Origin: Lotus japonicus
Taxonomy: Eukaryota > Streptophyta > Magnoliopsida > Fabales > Fabaceae
Assembly (NCBI RefSeq): GCF_012489685.1
Contig: NC_080044.1
Span: 72,340,732-72,404,731 of the forward strand
Direction of reading: 5' to 3'
DNA length: 64,000 nt
Under the pieces are notes generated by a model. It saw only the letters and a program-made list of their open reading frames with translations, was not told the origin of the DNA and did no database searches. The position numbers and the translations under genes were made by a program. The first letter of the stretch is position 1; each line of letters starts with the position of its first letter. This document shows positions 47,625-57,494 of this stretch, piece after piece.

Positions 47625-48759
47625 GAGGTTGTCTAAATGACTCATGATAATATTTCGGTTAAATAACCCATAATCTACGTGGACCAATCACATTCAAGAT
47701 AATTAATTGAAATTTTTATATTTTATTAATCAATTAATTTAGGGTTAAATATGTTTTTGGTCCTTAACTTATACACATAAATATAAAATGGTACCTGACA
47801 AAAAATATACAGATTTTAGTCTTTGGAAATTTTATTTTTTATCTAAAAACTAAAATGGTTCCATGTGAATTTTTTTACTTCTAGTTCAGTCCCTAAAAAA
47901 TTATTCCAACAAACTAAGTCCTTCTCCCTTTATAATTATTTCAAAACCTAGAAATTCATATCTTCATCTCTAAAACTCCTCCAACTTCTTCATTTTCAAA
48001 ACCCAGAAATTTCATTCATCTTCCTTCTCCTCCTTCCTCTCCCACCAAAACCATCATCACCCCCCCCCCCATAACCATCACAACCGAAATCAGTGAAATA
48101 ACAACTGACATGAACAAAAAGTTACATAAATCCATCAAGGTTCTCTATTGAAAATGAAAAGAAGAGTGGAAGCTCCTGATGGGTTTCCCATAACCAGCAA
48201 AAGTTGTGAAAAAAAGTAAACACCAAGCTAGCATTAAAATCAGCAGAAAAAATATAAATAAATAGAAAGGGTTTCCTTCCTTTCTCAATTGGAGATTTCG
48301 GTTGTGATGGTTTTGGGTGGGAGTTTGGGTGGTGATGATGGTTTTGGTGGAAGAGGAAGGAGGAAGAGGAAGATGAATGAAGTTTATGGGTTTTGAAGAT
48401 GAAGATGATGGAGGGGTTTTAGAGATGAATATATGAATTTCTAGGTTTTGAAATAATTATGAGGGGATGAGGACTTAATTTGTTGGAATAAATTTTTGAG
48501 GGACTGAACTAGAAGTAAAAAAATTCACATGGAACCATTTTAGATCAAAAATAAAATTTCCAAAGACTAAAATATTTATATTTTTTTCAGGTACCATTTT
48601 ATATTATGTGTATAATTTAAGGACCAAAAACATATTTAATCCTAAATTAATTGATTAATAAAATATAAAAATTTCAATTAATTATCTTGAATGTGATTGG
48701 TCCACCTAGATCATGGGTTATTTAACCCAAATATTATCATGGATCATTTAGACAAACCC
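47625..48759. mobile_element. Outer foldback element of a nested pair
   Basis: The ends are GAGGTTGTCTAAATGACTCA and, on the complement, GGGTTTGTCTAAATGATCCA, with about 115-bp arms. A 9-bp target duplication AAACTTTTT lies at 47616-47624 and 48760-48768. It is the same family as 31275-31461. A second element has inserted in its centre. Confidence 0.8.
47740..48644. mobile_element. Inner MULE-like element with long arms
   Basis: TAGGGTTAAATATGTTTTTG at the left matches the complement of the right end, TAGGATTAAATATGTTTTTG. The inverted arms extend over several hundred bases with decay. AATTAATT on both sides (47732-47739, 48645-48652) is probably the target duplication, cut from the palindromic centre of the outer element. 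A run of ten C sits near 48061. No gene is recognised. Confidence 0.7.
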
Positions 48760-48769
48760 AAACTTTTTA

Positions 48770-49332
48770 GGCCAAAGAGAGTTGAAAGACCGTGAATAAA
48801 TGAGGCAAGAGGTATTACATAATCTATATAGTTGATTTCTCTCGATACACCAACATTTATCTAATTAGATCTTTGATATAGTAATATACCACAACCGATG
48901 AGGTTATTTATGTTTAGTTTGCATATTTAATCAGAATAGTTTAATTTCTTAAAGTATATATCATTTTTAAAAAGGAAGCTCGTTATATTTAATTTTTTAT
49001 GTTGATTCTCAAATAGAAACATTATTTTTTTAAAAATACCTATAGAAAACATTACAACTTTTTTAATATTGAAAAATATCTCCTTCAAACTATTTTTAAA
49101 TACAGGAAATTAAAACTGTAATCAAACAAACCCAAATTTCATAAGGAATTTTGGGGATTGTTCGGACATCTCACAACAATATAAAATCTGATGTTTGATG
49201 TGATGTTAGAATTAATGTGATTTCACGTATCTCAATGCACTAATTAAGAAATTTAAATTTATCATGTTGAGTTTAATAGGAATTGAAAAAACATGATTTT
49301 AATACGTTAGCTTCAACGGATATCGACTTTAA
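48770..49332. other. AT-rich spacer
   Basis: I see nothing recognisable. Confidence 0.5.
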
Positions 49333-50186
49333 TGCATTGTTTGGTTGGAGGAGAAGGGAGGGGAGGGGAGGGATTTTTAAAATCTGATTTTGTTTGGTTC
49401 AAACTTTAGGAGGGGAGGGAAATGTAGGGGAACAAAATCCCTCCAACCTCAATTTTTTATTCCCCAAAAGTGGGAGAATTAGGAAGAGAAATAAATTTTG
49501 GACAAAAATAACCCTACACAAATCTAAAAATTTCTACTGTGTGCGCTTCTCAATCAATCTCCTCCTCACAGTTTCATCTTCTTCTTCTCGATCTCACCAG
49601 TGTGAGTCTTCATCGTCGACTCTCAATTTTGAACCTTGAAAAATTTCCCTTATCCCTTATTACCTATTTTCCTTATCCCTTATTACCTTCTCCCCGATCC
49701 TAATCAGATTCTCAATTTCTCAATTTTCCCCTTTTCTGCTTAATCTTTAGCTTCTTGCTGCAAAATCTGATTGTGTTTTCTTTCGATTTCTAATTTTCTC
49801 TTCGCCGTTGTGCTTCAATGAATTTCTGATTTTTTATTTTTTAATTTTTGGTGTGTTTATTTATGAATCAATCGGTGCGAGCCTATCCATAAAAAATTAA
49901 TCGGTGGTGCGAGACTCAGAAAACTGTGGTTCTTTAGCATATAGCTCCTATCATATTTGGCACATGACCTATTAATAAAACAAACAGTGGTGGTTTTCTG
50001 TTCAAGTAAAATATAAAAGGTATAAAAATAATTTTAATTATAAAATCTCTTCTCTTCCCTCATGAACTAAAAAAAAAAAGTTATTTTCTCTTCTCTCCCC
50101 TCCTATGAACCAAATGTAATAAGTATTAAAATCTCTCCCCTCTCTTCCCCTCCTCTCCCCTCCCCTCATTTGAACCAAACAGTAGC
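49333..50186. mobile_element. Element with purine-rich inverted ends, PIF-like
   Basis: The left end has TGTTTGGTTGGAGGAGAAGG and GAGGGGAGGGG; the right end is the complement with TGTTTGGTTCAAATGAGGGG. TAA flanks both sides. A second internal copy of the end-like words (TTTGTTTGGTTCAAACTTTA, GGAGGGGAGGG) lies at about 49388-49418. There is no transposase. The middle holds CT-rich UTR-like sequence but no clear gene. Confidence 0.55.
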
Positions 50187-51260
50187 TAAGTTTAACGAAA
50201 ATATAAAGACACAAATAAATGTGACCATTTTCATACCAATTCTCTTATTTTCACTCACAAACACACATGCCTCTCATCTGGGAATAAATCATACCATACG
50301 AGGCGTTTGTTTGATATATAATCAGTATCAGCGATTCGAGTAATTAATCATTTTACAATTAGCAAACTATATTTCTTATCATAACCAATACTTTCTTGAA
50401 AAACATTTTAAAAATGAATATTTAACAATGAATAATAAGGGAATCCATGAATGTATTCACGAAAACAAGTGTATATACGAAGTCTTGTTGGCAAAATCTA
50501 TCTAGTTACAAATATACCTGATGTTCTTCCATTTTACAAATTCTATTTGATCAAAGTATAGAGACCTCTTGGATTATCAAATGAATTTTGGAAAGAGAAA
50601 TAAACCCAATATACTGGTAAATAATTAAAGAGTCAATATTATTATATTATTGTATTATTTCCTTCTGTTCTGTCATGTTTCTTTCTATCACCAAACCCTA
50701 CCCTAGTTTGTATTATTTTTCAAGAGAGTATAATTTGTACGTTCTTCATTTATATTATATTTATATTTATATATATAGATAGGTGTTGTGTAATGTTTTA
50801 AGGGGCCTGAGAGCAAACTTCTTAGTGAGTGGGTGTTTTTTAGGTGAGAGTAAGAAGAGAAACTTTTAACCATTAGACTAAAATTAGTGCCTGAGATTTT
50901 AAAGTTATTAACCACCACGTACATCTTTCGAGAGTCCATCCCTGTTGCAAACATGTCTCCAACTTTCTCTTAAAATCATGTGTCAAGGAAACCTTTTCCT
51001 TGAAATTGCAGCACAAATTTAATCTAATGCATTAAAATTGATCCCCTTATCCTCACATAAAAAACATCTCTCTCACTAGATATGCTCTCTAAAGGCCTAG
51101 TTTCATTTGTCTAGAAACATATATGCTATGGTATAATGGCTGGACCGGTATGGGTTTGTTCCGAGGAAGACTTGGTCCAACACATTTTATTTTAAATCTA
51201 GTTTCTTAACCATGAATTAGAATAATAGCACAAAAAGTGGTCATGCCACTAGCCTTAGCC
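50187..51260. other. AT-rich spacer
   Basis: I see no gene or clear element. Confidence 0.5.
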
Positions 51261-51268
51261 CTTTGAAC

Positions 51269-51874
51269 CAAGGTAGTCAAATCGAGATACGTATCGTGTA
51301 TCGCTAGACCCTAATTCCGTGTTGCGTATCGTATCGTAACTTGTATCGTAAGATACGGACACACAAAAAATTAAGTCATAAGTTAAATAATATACTAATA
51401 TATCATATAAATATAGTTCAAAATAATCAAAGATCCAAGTCATAAGTAGAAAAATAGTCTCGCAAAGTTCATGTTTAACCTAATTCCAAGCCATAAGCCA
51501 AACTAAAGTACTAAACATCAAAGAGATGAAATTAAATGCCCACTCCCTAATTCCAAGCCATTAAAGGGCTGCTGAAGTTGAACGTGAAAGGGTGAAAGAA
51601 TCAAAGAAAACATCACTTTTTAGGGTAATTTACTAATGTTTAATGAAATTAAATGCCCACTCCCTAATTTCCAGGAGAGTAAGATGAAACGACATTTGAA
51701 AAACTGTTTTTGTATCGTATCGGGATACGTATCGTGCGATACTCATGCGATACGTGCGATACAGGTCACGATACGAACACAAAAAGATACGTTCATGAGA
51801 TACGTATCGTTTGGTTGATTTTCGTATCGTATCGGGATACGTATCGTACGATACGCACGATACTGACTACCATG
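51269..51874. mobile_element. hAT-like element with GTATCG subterminal repeats
   Basis: The ends CAAGGTAGTCA and CATGGTAGTCA (complement of the right) are inverted. The 8-bp target duplication CTTTGAAC lies at 51261-51268 and 51875-51882. The terminal 100-190 bp on each side are packed with GTATCGTATCG and GATACG words in both orientations, likely transposase binding sites. Inside, TTAATGAAATTAAATGCCCA-like sequence occurs twice (about 51528 and 51639). Confidence 0.85.
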
Positions 51875-51882
51875 CTTTGAAC

Positions 51883-52245
51883 AAACCAGAGCAACCGAAA
51901 TAGCAAAAAAAGTGGTCGTGCCACACAATTTGATTTGTTATTTATATAAAATGAACCTGTAGTAAGTGATCGTGCTTTAAAAGGTCGTTCTATCTTGTAT
52001 TGTTGGCAACATGCATATACAAAGGAGATGAAGGAGAAAAACTACATAACCCAAACTTGATCGATCCCCTTCAATGCCCATTTCCAATCTAAATAGCCAG
52101 ACACAAACACCACATCCCATAAACAACCCTATATAGCTGAACCATGTCATTCCCTCAGGAAGCTTTCGCCACCACAAACCTCCCAACATTAGTGTTCCGC
52201 TTGGAAGTGATTCGAGTGAAGGAAATTCACCATTGTGTTGCATTG
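51883..52245. other. Spacer with an unassigned minus-strand frame
   Basis: A minus-strand frame of 88 codons (51977-52243) contains two hydrophobic stretches (FSYIGLFMGCGVCVWLF and VVFLLHLLCICML). I do not recognise it and there is no supporting context, so I do not call a gene. Confidence 0.3.
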
Positions 52246-52248
52246 AAT

Positions 52249-52347
52249 CAGAATGATTTCATATACTATGCATATGAATAGGAACAATCTCATCCTACTA
52301 CGGGTATGCTCCCATAATACATATGCATAGTATATGAGGCCGATCTG
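52249..52347. repeat. Strong inverted repeat (hairpin)
   Basis: CATATACTATGCATATG near 52260 pairs perfectly with CATATGCATAGTATATG near 52320. The pairing continues imperfectly on the outside (CAGAATGATTT against CCGATCTG). The loop is about 45 bases. It could be a small foldback element or, less likely, a small-RNA precursor. Confidence 0.6.
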
Positions 52348-52399
52348 ATTTTGTATGCATCGTCCTCAATGCATCATTCAGAATCCTCCTCCCCACCCT

Positions 52400-54158
52400 C
52401 CTCCTCCTCTCTCTCTCTCTTGACACCACAGCTTAGACGAAAACCCTTTCCTTCACCCACTTCACTGCGAGATTTTTTTTTTTTATTAAAATGATGGGTG
52501 TAGTTATTATTTTTTTTATCTTTGATCACTCACTTATGCGCTATAATCTAAAATGATTCCTATAAAAAAATTCATAGTTTTTAAACCCAGAAAAAAATTG
52601 TTTGATTGTAAGTTATCTTTATGACATCATAAATCATTTTTAAAATATTCTTTGCCCATTCACAGTCCACGTGGCCATACTAGTTAAATATAGGTGTGCA
52701 CGTGTAACATCTATTTTAATCTTTCAAGAAAAAAATTCATCAAATTTACATATTCCCCGGCTTATTTTCCCTCTTCTTCATGTTCCTCCTCCTACCCATC
52801 ACTCCTTCTCCCACAATTTTTTCCAACGAATTACGCTCAAACCTTATTCTGCATCTCCCCCAAACCTCTCCCTCTTCTCCCCCAAACTTCTCCCTCTTCT
52901 CCATCTTCTAAAAATACCATATTTAATACGCAAGAAGGGGAAAAAATTAAAGAAACATCATGTTTAGTTCATACATCTTTTATGTGATTTTGCTTCAATT
53001 GATAGTCCTCACAATTTCGCGATTTTCCTTCGATTGATGCCCCCCGACTTTGTAATTGGAGAAACGTCCAAAAATGAAGGCAGAGACGTTCACCAACAAC
53101 GAAGCCACGAGCAAGGTGGTCGAAAACTAGACTTAGATCTGAAAATTTACATAGCAGGGTGTATTACTAGGCATCCATGGCTTGTTTTAATTGTCTTATC
53201 TTTATTGCCAGGAACACAGTAGCATTCCACTGAACAATAATAGTTTGATAGTCTATTGTAATTAGCACATATCCTTACCTAGTTGCATAATGTATTTTGG
53301 AGTAGGTTTCAGCAAACAAACTTCCTAATGGTATCTAGATTTTATGAAAATAACAGTCACATACCTTGTGTGTTTTGGTTTGATTGACAGTCTAATTATT
53401 TCAATGATGTTTATACTTTATATACATCACAATTACTTTCTTAGGTTCAACTATCGTTTTCTTCTTTGATGCTTTAGATACTTAATTTAATTTCGGCCCA
53501 TGTCTAAATCGGCAATGTGTGTGGGTGAAATTGCATAATATTATTACTTCATTGTGTAATTTGTCTTTGGGATTTCAGGGGTTAAAACTCATTTCTTGTC
53601 ACCTGTAAATTACTGCTGGCGCCTGGCAGTGCAGCTCAACAGGCCACACTACATTCTTTGAATGCATTAGATGCGGCTAACATGAAATGGAGCTGGGTTC
53701 TGCAATCTCCTCAATGATCATCACCAAGTTAGGCTCCAATGATCATACCATATACCTTGGAATTGGAATCTCTGTGTTCTGCTAGAAATTAATTTGTTAA
53801 AATGCAGTAACTTAAGTTTCCAACTTTCCATTTCATAGTTTTCTCTGTGATTTACAGATGGAATAGGAAACCAATAGAAAAAGATTCATTGTATGGCTTA
53901 TAGCCGTCTTGATGTGTGTAATTTTACAATTTGAAGATCATTTGTGCTGCATACACTAATATGCTTGTACTTATTTAAGGATCAAGAGAAAAATGCAAGT
54001 TACGATTGAGAATGTGACCAGTACGTAGCCGTAATCATCTAGTAAAATCATCTAGTTAGAACAAGAAATGGAATTGAATCATATGTTTTTTCGCGGATAC
54101 ATTTCCTTGACTATCTGTCTTTGCAGGATATAAATTGTGGAACTAAGAAAACCATTTT
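52400..54158. other. Spacer with CT-rich tract
   Basis: The stretch 52390-52430 and 52770-52910 are C/T-rich like a 5' UTR. The frame at 53034-53222 has no recognisable content. I see no supported gene. Confidence 0.4.
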
Positions 54159-54513
54159 TCATACAAAATACATAGCCATCTGAACTTCTTTCTGCTTGAA
54201 TCCACATTTCTCATAGAACAACTTGTTCTCAATGCTGCAATCCAGAATTACCTTGTAACAACCCATCGAACGAGCATGATTCGTGAGGAAATCGATTACT
54301 TTATTCCCTAATTGATTGCTTCCTGTGAACGTTGGAATTCATAACAACATTTTCAACATGCCCATCTTTGCCACAATTCTTTAAAAACTTCTTCTCAATA
54401 AACACACTCTCGGTTGCAATGATCTTCCCATCAAGCTCGTCTTCGACGACGCAGATAACATGGTCATCTCCAAGGTCACTGAGCTCTCGAAATCGATCCT
54501 CAAATTCCTTCTC
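54159..54513 (-). pseudogene. GNA1-type glucosamine-6-phosphate N-acetyltransferase pseudogene 1
   Basis: On the minus strand the frame reads EFEDRFRELSDLGDDHVICV, VEDELDGKI, SVFIEKKFLKNCGKDGHVEN, then after a small insertion LGNKVIDFLTNHARSMGCYK, VILDCSIENKLFYEKCGF and QMAMYFV-stop. These are the acetyl-CoA-binding GNAT motifs of GNA1, the enzyme that acetylates glucosamine-6-phosphate on the way to UDP-GlcNAc. Four extra bases near 54308-54318 shift the frame between the two halves. The N-terminal 40 residues of the enzyme are missing. It is a broken copy. Confidence 0.8.
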
Positions 54514-54612
54514 GTTTTTTGTTTTGTATATCAGAAAAATAAGTTACATCATCAAAGGATGAATTCCTGAACCTTCATCTCCCCAGCCCCATATGTCCTT
54601 AAACCGTTACTA

Positions 54613-54843
54613 ATTCGTGAGGAAATTGATTACTTTATTCCCTAATTGCTTCTCGTGAACGTTGGAATCCACAACAACATTTTCAACATGCCCAACTTTG
54701 CCACAATACCTTAAAAACTTCTTCTCAATAAACACACCCTAGGTTGCAATGATCTTCCCAGCAAGCTCGTCTTCGACGACGCACATAACATGGTCATCTC
54801 CGAAGTAACTGAGCTCTGAAAATCGATCCTCAAATTCCTTCTC
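54613..54843 (-). pseudogene. GNA1-type acetyltransferase pseudogene 2 (partial)
   Basis: This tandem partial copy of the preceding pseudogene reads EFEDRFSELSYFGDDHVMCV, then an in-frame TAG after KIIAT, then GVFIEKKFLRYCGKVGHVEN and KQLGNKVINFLTN. It lacks the 4-base insertion of the first copy but stops before the acetyl-CoA-binding end. The duplication extends about 100 bp further upstream on the minus strand. Confidence 0.75.
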
Positions 54844-55149
54844 GTTTTTTTTGTATATCAAAAAAATAAGTTACATCATCCAAGGATGGATTCCTGGACC
54901 TTCATCTCTCCAACCTCATATGTCGTTAAAGTGTTACTCCATTTGCAACTCTTTAATTAATTTTTTATATTTGGGCTTTTTCAAAAAAAAATTATATTTG
55001 GACAACTTGGTAAATTCTGAACCGTTGATTTTCGTTTGATGAGGTGGCCAATTCTGAACCGTGAGATTAGGCTGAAATTTTTGCTTAGGTGCAATCGCAG
55101 AGAAAGAAACTGAGAAGCCATCAATGGTGGTTTAGACTTTAGAGAGAGA

Positions 55150-55236
55150 TGCAGACGTCACTGTTTCGACGCCTGGCTCCGTCGTTGGAATCGAACATGT
55201 TCGTATTCGTTCTTGCCTCTCTCGTCATCTGCCAGG
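55150..55236 (+). pseudogene. Exon-like sequence with a hydrophobic segment, copy 1
   Basis: An ATG opens MQTSLFRRLAPSLESN followed by MFVFVLASLVICQ and then CAG|GTTTTACTTC, which would be a reasonable donor. The last 22 codons and about 130 bp beyond recur at the window end (63740-63960). I do not recognise the gene. It may be the first exon of a small membrane protein, cut off here by later repeats. Confidence 0.4.
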
Positions 55237-55503
55237 TTTTACTTCTTTCTCTTTCGCACTCCTTCTAATTATTCATGTCAATGATTTTAGGGGAATAGGG
55301 TATAATTTGATTCTGCAATTTTCGTTCACTTTTAGTGCCTAAATTGGTAACAGTACTTCAGATTTGCACTGAACTTTTGCAAAGGAAGAAAAACTAAAAG
55401 CTACATTTGGGTGGTTATGGTGGGGTTTGGGGAGGAGAAGATGGTGAATTTTTTGTTAAGAAGATGAATTTATTTTTTTGGGTGTAATACAGGTAATCAT
55501 CCA

Positions 55504-55600
55504 CCGGAGGCAATCATGTTCAAGCTGGGAACATCCACATCTTGATGGGGCTAACTCCATCGGCGGGTATTTTTACATCCACAAGACTCGAACCGAGACA
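55504..55600. repeat. Dispersed repeat, copy 1
   Basis: GGAGGCAATC, GAGCTGGGAACAT-like, CGGCGGGT and CCACAAGACTCGA occur in the same order at 61928-62020. The ACTCGAAC word reads GTTCGAGT on the minus strand, close to a Pol III B box, so a SINE-like origin is possible. Confidence 0.45.
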
Positions 55601-56041
55601 TTTTGCTTAAGAGGAATCAAGCATGTACTACTTGAACCAAACACCAGAAGATGAATTTCTAGGTAAGAAAGATGAATTTCTGAAATTAGGAATAGGAATT
55701 AATGTTGTGGAGAATAGATGAATTTCTGGGTAAGATGATGAACTTTTGGTAAGATGATGAATTTCTGAAATTACGAATTAGTGATTTTTTTTTGTGTGGA
55801 GGAGAAAATATAATTTTATAAGTTAGATGAGTTTTTGGTCCCTCTTAATTTTTTTTTTGGTTTTAGTCCTCAACTGATACATCACCATCATGTTAGCATG
55901 CCACATAACTTTTGCCAGGACATGTAAGCAAGTCTCCATAGCTCATTCTTAGACGAGGGCTAAAACCAAGGTGTATGTAGGGGTGTTTTTGCAACTTTAC
56001 TCCGTCTATGTCTTAACATAAATATGACTCATTTTACACAG

Positions 56042-56460
56042 ACTAAAAACATAATTAACCCAAAAAAAAACACTTATAGAATAATGGATGAGATGAATGA
56101 ACTTTGTGGTTACCTCCTTAGGCAGCCCCCCTATTTCCATCGCTCGAGTATTGAAACTCGACATTTATTTTGATTCAATTCTCCTAGAGTCGTACGGTCT
56201 AGATGATGGTTCATCTATTATACTTTGTGTGTCTCTAATTATAAGACCCTTAAAACATAATCAACCCAAAAAAATATTTATAGAATAATGGATGACCAGA
56301 TGAATGAACTTTGTGGTTACCTCCTATGGCAGCCCCCTCATTTCCATCACTCGGGTATTGAAACTCGACATTAATTTTGATTCAATTCTCCTAGAGTCGT
56401 ATGGTCTTTATGATGGTTCATCTATTATACTTTGTCTTTCACTAATTATAAGACCCTTTT
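56042..56460. repeat. Tandem repeat of about 207 bp, two copies
   Basis: The segments 56042-56250 and 56248-56460 share ATAATGGATGA, GAATGAACTTTGTGGTTACC, CTCCTAGAGTCGTA and GATGGTTCATCTATTATACT. No gene lies inside; the two open frames of about 60 codons are copies of each other. Confidence 0.8.
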
Positions 56461-56920
56461 TTTGGTTACAGGAGGAAATTAATTAGAAGACCCTTTAAAG
56501 ACATTTTTGGTGTCCCTTAATATAAAACCCTTACTAAATTTCGGAAAAAGATTATTATCCTTTTCCCTATTATACATTTGTTATTCCAAAATTTTGATTA
56601 CCACTAGTAATTAATTCTTTTCCATGTTACCTAATACATTAATTTCTGGTAAATATAGAAGATTGTATGAACTTTTTAAAACCAATACATTAATTAGGCT
56701 CATTACATCTTTTCTTAATAAGCATAATTGTCTAAAGTAATCAGTGACAAACACTATTTTTTTGGGTTTGTCATTCCATTGATGGGTGGATTCCATTTTT
56801 AAAACGGATTAAATGGATAACTTGAAATTTATCCTTGAAGCCCATGTAATTATTTGATCCATGATGGGTTTGGAAATCACAATGTCTATATTTATATTTA
56901 TTAGACTTACGCTCAATTGT
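56461..56920. other. AT-rich spacer before copy C
   Basis: I see no gene. Confidence 0.5.
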
Positions 56921-56927
56921 TAAGTGT

Positions 56928-56999
56928 TTTGGGCCAAATAAGTTACTTAAGGCCCACGATCAACCAAAACTAGGGTTCCATTACATCATATATATATGG
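56928..56999 (+). promoter_or_regulatory. Promoter of fusion gene C: site II elements, telo-box-like word, TATA
   Basis: TTTTGGGCC at about 56928 and GGCCCAC at 56951 are site II-like. CTAGGGTT at about 56970 resembles a telo box, and CATATATATATGG at 56987-56999 is a TATA box. A 5' UTR exon follows and ends at 57061 before GTAAAC. The layout parallels the promoter of copy A. Confidence 0.5.
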
Positions 57000-57494
57000 C
57001 CAGAACTCCTCTCCTCTCTTGAACCTGGTTGCGCCGAGCTCAGTTATTCAGTTATAGAGAGGTAAACAATTCTGACTCTCACTGTGGCTTCAAGAGTAGT
57101 GCAATTTATATTAATCTAGTCAGTGTTCTGAATCTTGTTATAGATCTAGTCAATTTTATTTCATCATGATCAACATATAATTGAGATCATGGCTGGGTAA
57201 CTCGTTTCGATCGGGTTAGGTGACTAGAAAAAAAGTGAAGGATGGTGTAGAAATTGATACCAGTTAGGACCATACACACACATATATGTATGCAAATGGT
57301 GTTGAATTTTCAAATCAAACCTGGCTATAACATTTATTTTTATGGGGAGGAAATTGACCAGAACTTATGCCATTCATATGTTGAAGTTTGGAAACAAAGC
57401 CGCTCTCTCTTTTCTTCTGCCACTATGATTGATCTAATTTTGCGCCTGTTACTATTGCTTTAATTCAACATATTTGCTGCTGATTCAGTGAAAC

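Noticed and set aside
47421..47636. 71-codon frame starting MALDRVRTVTDN
   Set aside because: There is no family match, and its end runs into the outer MITE at 47625.
53034..53222. 62-codon frame with a hydrophobic end
   Set aside because: There is no match, no splice context and no duplicate; the length is expected by chance.
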